This document shows positions 8,861-15,998 of a stretch of 64,000 nucleotides of DNA, piece after piece (position 1 is the stretch's first letter; every line of letters begins with the position of its first letter). Under the pieces are notes generated by a model, which worked only from the letters and a program-made list of their open reading frames with translations, was not told the origin of the DNA and ran no database searches. The translations under genes were made by a program, and so were the position numbers. This stretch comes from Actinomycetospora lemnae (GTDB lineage: Bacteria > Actinomycetota > Actinomycetes > Mycobacteriales > Pseudonocardiaceae), in assembly GCF_028737315.1 (NCBI RefSeq), contig NZ_JAQZAO010000004.1, positions 434,001 through 498,000 on the forward strand, read 5' to 3'.

Positions 8861-9999
8861 CCGAGCACCACCCGCCCGATGATCTCCTTCATGATCTCCG
8901 TGGTGCCGCCGTAGATCGTCTGCACGCGGGTGTCCAGGTAGGCCTTCGCGACCGGGTACTCCTTCATGTAGCCGTAGCCGCCGTGCAGCTGCAGGCAGCC
9001 GTCGATGACCTCCTTGGCGGTCTCGCTCGCCCAGTACTTGGCCATCGAGGCGTCGGCCGGCCCGAGCTTGCCCTCGTTCAGCTCGGTGATGCAGCGGTCG
9101 ACGAACGTGCGGGTGACGGCGAGCTTGGTCGCCATCTCGGCGGCCGAGAACCGCACCGTCTGGAGCTTCGCGAGCGGCTTGCCGAACGCGGTGCGCTCCT
9201 TGACGTAGGTGACCGTGTCCTCGAGGACGCGCTCCGCCCCGGCCACGGCGCCGACGGCGATCGAGAGGCGCTCGCGGGGCAGGTTCTGCATCAGGTAGAT
9301 GAAGCCCTTGCCCTCCTCGCCGAGGAGGTTGGTGGCGGGTACGCGCACGTCGGTGAACGAGAGCTCGGCGGTGTCCTGGGCGGACATGCCGATCTTCTCG
9401 AGGTTGCGGCCGCGCTCGAAGCCGGGGGTGTCGCGCTCGACGACGATGAGGCTGAAGCCGTGCGCCCCGGCATCCGGGTCGGTCTTGGCGACCACGATCA
9501 CCAGGTCGCTCATGATCCCGTTGGTGATGAAGGTCTTCTGCCCGTTGATCACCCACTCGTCGCCCTCGCGGACGGCGCGGGTCTGGATGCCCTGCAGGTC
9601 CGAGCCGGTGCCGGGCTCGGTCATGGCGATGGCGGTGATCATCTCGCCGCTGCTGAAGCGCGGCAGCCAGCGCTGCTTCTGCTCGTCGTTCGCGAGCTCG
9701 ATGAGGTACGGCGCGATGACGTCGTTGTGCAGCGAGAACCCGAGCCCGCTCGTGCCCGCGCGCGCGACCTCCTCGGTGACGATCCACTGGAAGCGCAGGT
9801 CCCGCGTACCGCCGCCCCCGTACTCCTCGGGGACGTCCATGGCGAGCAGGCCGGTCTTCCCGGCGGCCAGCCACACGTCGCGGCTGACGTGCCCCTGCTT
9901 CTCCCACTCCGCGTGGTGGGGCACCGCTTCCTTCTCGAGGAAGTCCCGCACCATCTCGCGGAAGTCGTTGTGCTCGTCGGAGAAGATCGTGCGCTCCAC
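8857..9999 (-). CDS. Acyl-CoA dehydrogenase, long-chain (LCAD) type
   Basis: 380 residues. FAD and substrate signatures are AMTEPGTGSDL (125-135) and TFITNG (156-161). The C-terminal motif is IYGGTTEIMKE: the glutamate that medium-chain enzymes carry before G-T is glycine here. In mammalian LCAD, which has the same GGTNEIMKE motif, the base is a glutamate on another helix, and PRERL with Glu243 is the matching segment here. MAKYWASE and LQLHGGYGYM also match LCAD. It should therefore introduce the first double bond into long or branched acyl-CoAs. The start is GTG 9999 behind a strong GAAGGAGGGG. It leads a two-gene operon with the F420 enzyme and is divergent from an acyl-CoA synthetase across a shared operator. 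Confidence 0.9.
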   Translation of the reverse strand: MERTIFSDEHNDFREMVRDFLEKEAVPHHAEWEKQGHVSRDVWLAAGKTGLLAMDVPEEYGGGGTRDLRFQWIVTEEVARAGTSGLGFSLHNDVIAPYLIELANDEQKQRWLPRFSSGEMITAIAMTEPGTGSDLQGIQTRAVREGDEWVINGQKTFITNGIMSDLVIVVAKTDPDAGAHGFSLIVVERDTPGFERGRNLEKIGMSAQDTAELSFTDVRVPATNLLGEEGKGFIYLMQNLPRERLSIAVGAVAGAERVLEDTVTYVKERTAFGKPLAKLQTVRFSAAEMATKLAVTRTFVDRCITELNEGKLGPADASMAKYWASETAKEVIDGCLQLHGGYGYMKEYPVAKAYLDTRVQTIYGGTTEIMKEIIGRVVLG

Positions 10000-10096
10000 C
10001 GGGTGGCCCCTCCTTCGGGGACGTGCGGACGCCCACCGTGAGTCCGGCGGGCCCGTGACCGTGCAGGTGCAGCCCAGCGTGGCTGCACCGGCCGGT

Positions 10097-10116
10097 AACA
10101 GTCAAGCCTGACTCTT
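10097..10116. promoter_or_regulatory. Putative TetR-type operator, copy 4 (acd / acyl-CoA synthetase intergenic region)
   Basis: AACAGTCAAGCCTGACTCTT lies midway between divergent starts (about 98 bp from acd, 91 bp from the synthetase). A second small palindrome, GACCG-ATTA-CGGTC, is at 10131-10144. Confidence 0.55.
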
Positions 10117-10206
10117 CCGCGATTCCGTATGACCGATTACGGTCGCGCCTGCCCTGTGGTCGGCGTCACCACTGTCCCCGTTTCGTCCGCTTCGTGGAGG
10201 TCCCCT

Positions 10207-11745
10207 GTGCCGTTCCGGCTGACCGACGTCGTGCGCCAGCACGCCGGCGACACCGACCTGGTGGCGATGACGTTCGAGGGGGAGAACACGACCTACGCGG
10301 AGCTCGACCGCCGCGGGGGCCTGGCCGCCCGCGCGATGGCCGCCGACGGCGTCGGTGCGGGAGACCGCGTGGTGTGGCTGGGGAAGAACCGCCCCGAGTT
10401 CTTCGACCTGCTCTTCGGCGCCCCGCGCGTGCGCGCCGGCACCGCGCCGCTGAACAACCGGCTCACCCACGACGAGCTGATCGCGATCATCGAGGACGCG
10501 GCCGCGCCGCTGGTCGTCCTCGGCCCGGACTTCGCCGACCTCCGTGGCCGCGTCGAGGGCATCGAGGGCGTGCGCCGCGTGCTCGTCGTCGGGGAGGACT
10601 ACGACGGCTGGCTGACCGCGTCCGACGAGGTGCTCGACCCGCCGGACGACGCGCAGGACGACGACTGCGTGCTGCAGCTCTACACGTCGGGGACCACCGG
10701 GCTGCCCAAGGGCGTCGTGCTCACCCACGTCCAGTTCGCGGCCCTGCTCTCGGTCGGCGACCACTGGAGCTTCGACACCGAGTCGGTCGGCCTCGTCGCC
10801 ATGCCGCTGTTCCACATCGGCGGCTCGGGCTTCGCGCTGGTCTGCCTGTCGTTCGGGGCACGCTGCGTGCTGATCGCCGACATCGTCCCCGACCAGCTCC
10901 TCGCGACGATGGCCGACGAGGGCGTCACGAACGCCTTCCTCGTGCCCGCGGTGCTGCAGTTCCTCACGCAGGTGCCGGGGGCGGCCGACCGCGACTGGTC
11001 GAAGCTGCGCGCCATCGCCTACGGCGCCTCGCCGATCACGAGCACCGTGCTCAAGCGGGTGCTGACGACGTTCCGGGCGCCGCTGTTCCAGGTCTACGGC
11101 TCCACCGAGACCACGGGCGCGATCAGCCAGCTCGACCCCGACGACCACGACCCCGACGGCCCGCGCGCCCACCTCATGCGGTCGGCGGGCAAGGCGTACC
11201 CGTGGGTCGAGCTCAAGGCCGTCGACCCGGCGACCGGCGAGGACGTCCCGCCGAACACCGTGGGTGAGATCTGGATCCGCTCGTCGCAGGTGACGCCGGG
11301 CTACTGGGCGCGGCCGGAGGAGACCGCGACGGCGCTGTCGGACGGCTGGTTCCACACCGGGGACGCGGGCTACCTCGACGAGGAGGGCTACCTGTTCCTC
11401 ACCGACCGGATCAAGGACATGATCGTCACCGGGGCGGAGAACGTGTACCCCATCGAGGTCGAGAACGTCCTGTCCGGCCACCCCGACGTCGCCGACGTGG
11501 CCGTCATCGGCGTCCCGGACGAGAAGTGGGGCGAGTCGGTGAAGGCCGTCGTCGTCGCCAACGAGGGCTCCACCATCGACACCGACGCCCTGCTCGAGTG
11601 GTGCAAGGAGCGCATCGCCGGTTTCAAGCGCCCGCGCTCGGTCGACGTCGTCGACGCCCTGCCGCGCAACCCGTCGGGGAAGATCCTCAAGAAGGACCTC
11701 CGCAAGCCCTACTGGGAGAACGCCGAGGGGCGCCAGATCGGCTGA
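10207..11745 (+). CDS. Acyl-CoA synthetase (adenylate-forming, FadD-like), first
   Basis: 512 residues. AMP-binding P-loop LYTSGTTGLPKG, YGSTETTG, the hinge HTGDAGYLDEEGYLFLTDR and the C-terminal RNPSGKILKKDLR with the catalytic Lys are all present, so the enzyme should be active. It activates a carboxylic acid to acyl-AMP and then acyl-CoA, feeding the divergent LCAD-type dehydrogenase. The start chosen is GTG 10207, six bases after TGGAGG; the open frame extends to an ATG at 10129 that has no ribosome binding site and would place the palindromes just before coding sequence. Chain-length preference cannot be judged. Confidence 0.9.
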   Translation: MPFRLTDVVRQHAGDTDLVAMTFEGENTTYAELDRRGGLAARAMAADGVGAGDRVVWLGKNRPEFFDLLFGAPRVRAGTAPLNNRLTHDELIAIIEDAAAPLVVLGPDFADLRGRVEGIEGVRRVLVVGEDYDGWLTASDEVLDPPDDAQDDDCVLQLYTSGTTGLPKGVVLTHVQFAALLSVGDHWSFDTESVGLVAMPLFHIGGSGFALVCLSFGARCVLIADIVPDQLLATMADEGVTNAFLVPAVLQFLTQVPGAADRDWSKLRAIAYGASPITSTVLKRVLTTFRAPLFQVYGSTETTGAISQLDPDDHDPDGPRAHLMRSAGKAYPWVELKAVDPATGEDVPPNTVGEIWIRSSQVTPGYWARPEETATALSDGWFHTGDAGYLDEEGYLFLTDRIKDMIVTGAENVYPIEVENVLSGHPDVADVAVIGVPDEKWGESVKAVVVANEGSTIDTDALLEWCKERIAGFKRPRSVDVVDALPRNPSGKILKKDLRKPYWENAEGRQIG

Positions 11746-11898
11746 GGGACGACTCGGCGGGCGCCGGTGCCCGAACCCTGCTGAACCGATCCAAGACCCG
11801 ACACCCCGTTTCCGGCTCGCGGGGCCCGGGCACGCTTCCTCCAACAGGCCGCGTCGGGCTTCGGGGGCTCGACGACAGGCCGTCCGGGGCCGGTCCCG

Positions 11899-11925
11899 CT
11901 GCTGACGCTGGGGAGCAGTCAGCAG
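11899..11925. promoter_or_regulatory. Inverted repeat in the gap after the acyl-CoA synthetase
   Basis: CTGCTGAC (11899-11906) and GTCAGCAG (11918-11925) form 8-bp arms around 11 bases, about 150 bp past the synthetase stop. It may be a terminator for that gene or an operator for the segment downstream. It also contains one CAGTCA half site of the local operator family. Confidence 0.35.
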
Positions 11926-11982
11926 TGCGGACCGGCCCACCTCTTCCTCCGGCCCACGCCGCTCCGTCGATCGGGTGCGTCA

Positions 11983-11999
11983 CCCGCCCGACGGGCGGG
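11983..11999. promoter_or_regulatory. GC hairpin before a coding-like segment
   Basis: A perfect 7-bp stem CCCGCCC-GAC-GGGCGGG lies 12 bp before the GTG at 12012. Nothing else recognisable was seen between 11746 and 12011. Confidence 0.3.
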
Positions 12000-12011
12000 T
12001 ACAGCGAGGTC

Positions 12012-12430
12012 GTGACGGTTGAGAACACAGGCGTCGCGCTCGCCCGGCAGGCCGTCGAGGCGCTCCGTCGCCTCGACGACGAAGGACGGACGCTGCGGCC
12101 CGACGGCGTCGATCACTTCACCTGGTCCGCGGACGTGCTCGACGAGCTCGCGCGGCTGGCCGACGTGCTGGGGCGCGCGGTCGAGCACGTGACCGGCGAA
12201 CCCGCGGCGGGTGCCGAGACGCACGCGCAGGCCCTCGCCACCGCGATCGTGGCGCACCGCAACTCGCTGCTGCGACACGGCCGGGGCGAGCATCCTTTCC
12301 CCGCCGGGCATGACCACGCGCTCCCCCTGGTCATCGCCCGCGACGAGGCGGGGAGCGCGCCGGTGAGGGAGAAAACCTCCGCGTATGGCACGGATCGCAA
12401 CGCGCGCCTGACGGCGGCGCCGGAACATGG
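12012..12430 (+). other. Coding-like segment of unknown function, possibly a frameshifted small gene
   Basis: From a GTG at 12012 the frame reads a plausible helical protein for about 100 codons: VENTGVALARQAVEALRRLD, then DHFTWSADVLDELARLADVL, then QALATAIVAHRNSLLRHG. After about 12300 the composition changes and the frame stays open deep into the antisense of the hydrolase gene, which is not credible. A TGA at 12311 in another frame would end a product of about 100 residues if one base were lost or gained. No ribosome binding site is obvious before 12012. I recognise no family. It may be a decayed gene, a real small gene with a sequencing error, or chance. Confidence 0.3.
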
Positions 12431-12506
12431 ATTGTGTCGGCCGCGCCCCCCTCGGCCGACCATGGTTCCGGGAGCGCATCCCCCCGCGCTCCCGGAACCC
12501 CCAGCT

Positions 12507-13346
12507 TCACCGCCGCGCGACGTGCTCCAGCACGAGGTCCGCGAGGCGGTCGGGGGCCTCGTCGGGGATCCAGTGGCTCGTCCCGGGGAAGACCTCGAGC
12601 CGGTAGGGCCCGGTCACCCAGCGCGGGTTGCCCTCCACGGCCGCGCGGGAGACAGCGCTGTCGCCGTCGCTCCAGACCATCAGTGTCGGCGTCGCGACCG
12701 TCACCCGCAGTCCCCGGTGCTCCCAGAACGGCGTCGCGCGGTACCAGTTGATCGCGCCGGTGAGTGCGGGTCGCAGGCCGCCCTTGGCGGTGAGCGCCGC
12801 CTCGTCGCGCCGGGCGCGCTCCGCGCTCTGGCCCGTGCGCCGCACCGCGGCGGCGAGGCCGCCGGGTCGTCCGAGGAACCGCTCGGCGAGGGCGGGGAGC
12901 TGGAAGGCGTAGACGTACCAGGACAGGGCGAGCTGCCGGCTCGACACCATGGCCGCCATGAACGCGGCCGGGTGGGGCACCGAGACGGCGGTCAGGGTGC
13001 GGACACGGTCCGGGCGCAGGGCCGCCAGCGCCCAGGCGACGATCGCGCCCCAGTCGTGGCCCACCACGTGCACCGTGTCCGCGCCCGCGGCGTCGGCCAG
13101 CGCGACGACGTCGTCGACGAGTTCCTCGACGCGGTAGGCCCGCCGTCCCGTCGGTCGCGCGCCCGCGGAGTACCCGCGCTGGTCCGGGGCGAGGACCCGG
13201 TACCCGGCGTCGGCGAGCCGCCGCGCGACCGGCTCCCAGCTCGCCGCCGTCTGCGGGAAGCCGTGCAGCAGCAGCACGGGCACACCGTCGGCCGGCCCGT
13301 ACTCGGTGACGTCGAAGCGCAGCGCGCCGCGGGTGAAGGAGTCCAC
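12507..13346 (-). CDS. Alpha/beta hydrolase, epoxide-hydrolase / dehalogenase-like
   Basis: 279 residues. HGFPQTAASW (29-38) gives the oxyanion-hole HGxP. The nucleophile elbow is GHDWG, with Asp98 in place of serine, which places it with epoxide hydrolases and haloalkane dehalogenases. The acid lies in WSDGD and the histidine in GTSHWIPDEAP. RGYSAGARP resembles the epoxide-hydrolase loop. The expected reaction is opening an epoxide by an Asp-ester intermediate, perhaps detoxifying a product of the oxidases nearby. The GTG start has only a weak ribosome binding site. It is transcribed alone and divergently from a small membrane-protein gene; the 168-bp gap between them shows only a TTACGGTC motif. 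Confidence 0.85.
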   Translation of the reverse strand: MDSFTRGALRFDVTEYGPADGVPVLLLHGFPQTAASWEPVARRLADAGYRVLAPDQRGYSAGARPTGRRAYRVEELVDDVVALADAAGADTVHVVGHDWGAIVAWALAALRPDRVRTLTAVSVPHPAAFMAAMVSSRQLALSWYVYAFQLPALAERFLGRPGGLAAAVRRTGQSAERARRDEAALTAKGGLRPALTGAINWYRATPFWEHRGLRVTVATPTLMVWSDGDSAVSRAAVEGNPRWVTGPYRLEVFPGTSHWIPDEAPDRLADLVLEHVARR

Positions 13347-13514
13347 GGCCGTGATCGTGCCCGCCCGGACGCCGCACCGCCGATCTCCGCGACGCGCGCG
13401 ACACGTCGGTCGAAGTGGGACCTGTGATCGCAGCCGTTCCGTTACGGTCGGTGCGCACCGTGCCCGGCCGGGGGCGCGACGCGGGGGCCGGGACGACGGG
13501 AGCGGCGGCAGCGC

Positions 13515-13679
13515 ATGTCCAAGGGCTTGAGACGGTTCCTGATCTTCGTCGTCGTGGCCGTCCTGCTGTTCTTCGTGATCTCGCAGCCCGAGGGCGCGGC
13601 CGACGTCGTGCGCTCCATCCTCGCGATCATCGGCGACGCGCTGTCGTCGATCGCCCAGTTCTTCCGGTCGCTGTTCTGA
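13515..13679 (+). CDS. Small membrane protein (54 residues), unknown function
   Basis: A short gene reading MSKGLRRFLIFVVVAVLLFF then VISQPEGAADVVRSILAIIG and ending in DALSSIAQFFRSLF. A basic N-terminus is followed by one hydrophobic helix (about 9-23) and then an amphipathic helix, so it should sit in the cytoplasmic membrane. GGGAG 11 bases before the ATG could serve as ribosome binding site. Its TGA is one base away from the stop of the convergent acyl-CoA synthetase. The third codon positions are strongly G/C, as in real genes here. I recognise no family with a known role. Confidence 0.7.
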   Translation: MSKGLRRFLIFVVVAVLLFFVISQPEGAADVVRSILAIIGDALSSIAQFFRSLF

Positions 13680-13680
13680 G

Positions 13681-15231
13681 CTACACCACCGCGAACTCGC
13701 CGGCGGCGTAGCGCTCGCGCAGGCGGTGCTTGACGAGCTTGCCGGTGGGTGTGCGGGGCAGGTCGTCGGTGAACACCAGGCGCCGGGGTGCCTTGTAGCG
13801 CGCGATGCGGCCGCGGACGTGCTCGAGCAGCTCGTCGGCCAGCGCGTCCGACGGCTCGTGGCCCGGCGCGGGCTGGACGACGGCGAAGACGGACTCGCCC
13901 ATCTCCTCGTCCGGCACGCCGATCACCGCCACGTCGAGCACGGCGTCGTGCAGCGTGAGGACGTCCTCGATCTCCTGCGGGTAGATGTTCACGCCGCCCG
14001 AGATGATCATGAAGCTCTTGCGGTCGGTGAGGTAGAGGTAGCCGTCCTCGTCGACGTAGCCGAGGTCGCCGGTGGTCGTCCAGGTCTCGTGCTCGGGGTG
14101 CTGCGCGCCGCGGGTCTTCTCCGGGTCGTTGTGGTACCGGAACGGCACCACGTCGCGCTCGAAGTAGACGGTGCCGACCTCGCCGGGGGCGAGCTCGGTG
14201 CCGCTGTCGTCGCAGACGTGGATCGTGCCCAGGCCGGCCCGCCCCACCGAGCCGGGCCGCTCGAGCCACTGCGCCGAGTCGATGAACGTGATCCCGTTGG
14301 CCTCGCTCGAGCTGTAGTACTCGTGGAGCACCGGGCCCCACCAGGCGATCATCGCCCGCTTGACCTCGACCGGGCACGGCGCCGCGGCGTGGATCGCGAC
14401 CCGCAGGCTGGACACGTCGTAGCGGCGCTTCGTCTCGTCGGGGAGCTTGAGCATGCGCACGAACATCGTCGGCACCCACTGGCTGTGGGTGACGCGGAAG
14501 CGCTGGATGGCGGCGAGGGCCTGCTCGGGGTCGAAGCGGTGCATCATGACGACGGTGCCGCCGGTCGACTGGATCGTGGCGCCGAAGCGCAGCGGCGCCG
14601 CGTGGTACACCGGCGCCGGCGAGAGGTAGACGGTGTCCTCGTCGAAGCCGTACATGGGCTTGAACACCGCGATGTAGAGGTCGCCGGGCTCGTCGATCCG
14701 GCGGTCCGGCAGGTTCGGCTTGATGCCCTTCGGGCGTCCGGTGGTGCCCGAGCTGTAGAGCATGTCGCCGCCGCGGGGCTGGTCGCTCATCGGCTCGGCG
14801 CTCTGCGCGCCGACGACCGTGTCGTAGTCGTCGTGGCCCGCGACGGCGCCGCCGAAGGCGAGCCGCAGCGTGACGTCCGGCGTCCGCTCGACGATCGCCC
14901 GGGCGAGGTCGTCCTTCGCCGCCGAGACGACGAGGGCGCGGGCGCCGCAGTCGTCGACGATGTAGCCGGCCTCGTCGGCGGAGAGGTGGTGGTTCACCGC
15001 CGTGACGAGCAGGCCGGCGCGCTGAGCGGCCCAGTAGACCTCGAAGACCCGCGGGTGGTTGTCGGACAGGAGCGCGACCACGTCGCCGCGGCGCAGGCCG
15101 TGCTCGTGCAGCGTGCGCGCGAGACGCACCGAGCCGTCCTCGAGCTCGCGGTAGGTCAGGCCCTCGCCGGTCTCGGCCATGATCACCGCGGGGCGGTCGG
15201 GGTGGGTGGCGGCGAACGTCCCGGGATACAT
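13681..15231 (-). CDS. Acyl-CoA synthetase (adenylate-forming), second
   Basis: 516 residues of the same superfamily as the enzyme at 10207 but clearly diverged. Motifs are LYSSGTTGRPKG (P-loop), YYSSSEANG, TTTGDLGYVDEDGYLYLTDR and RTPTGKLVKHRLR with the catalytic Lys. The insert LPDRRIDEPGDLYIAVFKPM after the P-loop resembles FadD-type ligases used for bulky or steroid-derived acids, but I cannot fix the substrate. The start is ATG 15231, exactly six bases after GAGGAG; a GTG seven codons upstream has no such site. It is divergent from a tetR gene across 91 bp, the usual layout of a repressor and its target. Confidence 0.88.
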   Translation of the reverse strand: MYPGTFAATHPDRPAVIMAETGEGLTYRELEDGSVRLARTLHEHGLRRGDVVALLSDNHPRVFEVYWAAQRAGLLVTAVNHHLSADEAGYIVDDCGARALVVSAAKDDLARAIVERTPDVTLRLAFGGAVAGHDDYDTVVGAQSAEPMSDQPRGGDMLYSSGTTGRPKGIKPNLPDRRIDEPGDLYIAVFKPMYGFDEDTVYLSPAPVYHAAPLRFGATIQSTGGTVVMMHRFDPEQALAAIQRFRVTHSQWVPTMFVRMLKLPDETKRRYDVSSLRVAIHAAAPCPVEVKRAMIAWWGPVLHEYYSSSEANGITFIDSAQWLERPGSVGRAGLGTIHVCDDSGTELAPGEVGTVYFERDVVPFRYHNDPEKTRGAQHPEHETWTTTGDLGYVDEDGYLYLTDRKSFMIISGGVNIYPQEIEDVLTLHDAVLDVAVIGVPDEEMGESVFAVVQPAPGHEPSDALADELLEHVRGRIARYKAPRRLVFTDDLPRTPTGKLVKHRLRERYAAGEFAVV

Positions 15232-15322
15232 CGTCGTCTCCTCGGAGATCACGGTGGGCGGCCGCCGTAGAGTAATTTACGTTCTGTTCGAGGGGAACCG
15301 ACGCCGCGGGAGGTCGACGCCG
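15232..15322. promoter_or_regulatory. Divergent promoter region of acyl-CoA synthetase and third tetR
   Basis: The only A/T-rich patch nearby, AGAGTAATTTACGTTCTG (15268-15285), contains the odd-length palindrome GTAA-T-TTAC. It lies between the divergent ribosome binding sites and is a good candidate for overlapping promoter and TetR operator. Confidence 0.45.
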
Positions 15323-15937
15323 ATGCCCACGGCCACCCGGCAGTCCTACTTCGAGCAGGCGCTGCGCCTCCTCGCGCGCGAGGGCCGCAACGCCCTGCGC
15401 ATCGGGCGGCTGTGCGCGGCCGTCGGCGTCACCAGCGGGTCCTTCTACCACCACTTCGGCAGCTGGGAGGGCTTCGTCGCCGCGCTGCTCGAGCACTGGG
15501 AGCGCGAGGAGGTCGGGCGCATCATCGAGATGGTCAACGCCAGCGACGACCCGGTGGAGCGCGTGACGCGCATGAAGTACCTGGCCCTGACCGTGCCGCA
15601 CGAGGCCGAGACCGCGATCCGGGCGTGGGCCACCGTCGACCCGCGCGTGGAGGAGGCCCAGCGCGCCGTCGACCGCGGGCGGGTGCGGGCGCTCGCCGAC
15701 GTCCTCGCGCCGGTGGTCAGCGACGAGGGTCAGCGCGCGCGGCTGGCGGCGCTCGGGATCGCGGTGCTCGCCGGGCACCAGCAGATCGCCGGCGTGGTCG
15801 ACGTCGACCTGGGCGACCTGCTCGACGAGTTCGAGGCGGCGGTGCTCGCCCGGGCGGACGGGGCCTGGGAGGCGCCGGTCGTCGAGGCCGATCCGTGGCG
15901 CGCCGACGGCCGGACCGAGGCGTGCGAGGAGCGGTGA
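15323..15937 (+). CDS. TetR-family transcriptional regulator (third)
   Basis: 204 residues starting at the ATG in MPTATRQSYFEQAL, nine bases after GGGAGG. The helix-turn-helix is ALRIGRLCAAVGVTSGSFYH then HFGSWEGFVAALLEHW, TetR-like although the first helix is preceded by an unusually short arm. It is divergent from the second acyl-CoA synthetase and probably represses it through the A/T-rich palindrome between them. The C-terminal part shows no recognisable ligand signature. Downstream, a 31-bp palindrome (15951) separates it from the convergent crotonase gene. Confidence 0.87.
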   Translation: MPTATRQSYFEQALRLLAREGRNALRIGRLCAAVGVTSGSFYHHFGSWEGFVAALLEHWEREEVGRIIEMVNASDDPVERVTRMKYLALTVPHEAETAIRAWATVDPRVEEAQRAVDRGRVRALADVLAPVVSDEGQRARLAALGIAVLAGHQQIAGVVDVDLGDLLDEFEAAVLARADGAWEAPVVEADPWRADGRTEACEER

Positions 15938-15950
15938 TCGTGGGGAATTT

Positions 15951-15981
15951 CCTGGCGTCCAGTGTGAGCGTGGACGCCAGG
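15951..15981. repeat. 31-bp palindromic repeat, copy 2 (between convergent genes)
   Basis: The same palindrome as at 6408-6438, in inverse orientation. It occupies most of the 61-bp gap between the third tetR and the crotonase gene, where it may serve as a two-way terminator. Confidence 0.8.
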
Positions 15982-15998
15982 CTGACCCACCCCGTGCG

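Noticed and set aside
12507..13346. Hydrolase as a serine esterase
   Set aside because: The nucleophile elbow is GHDWG with Asp, not G-x-S-x-G.
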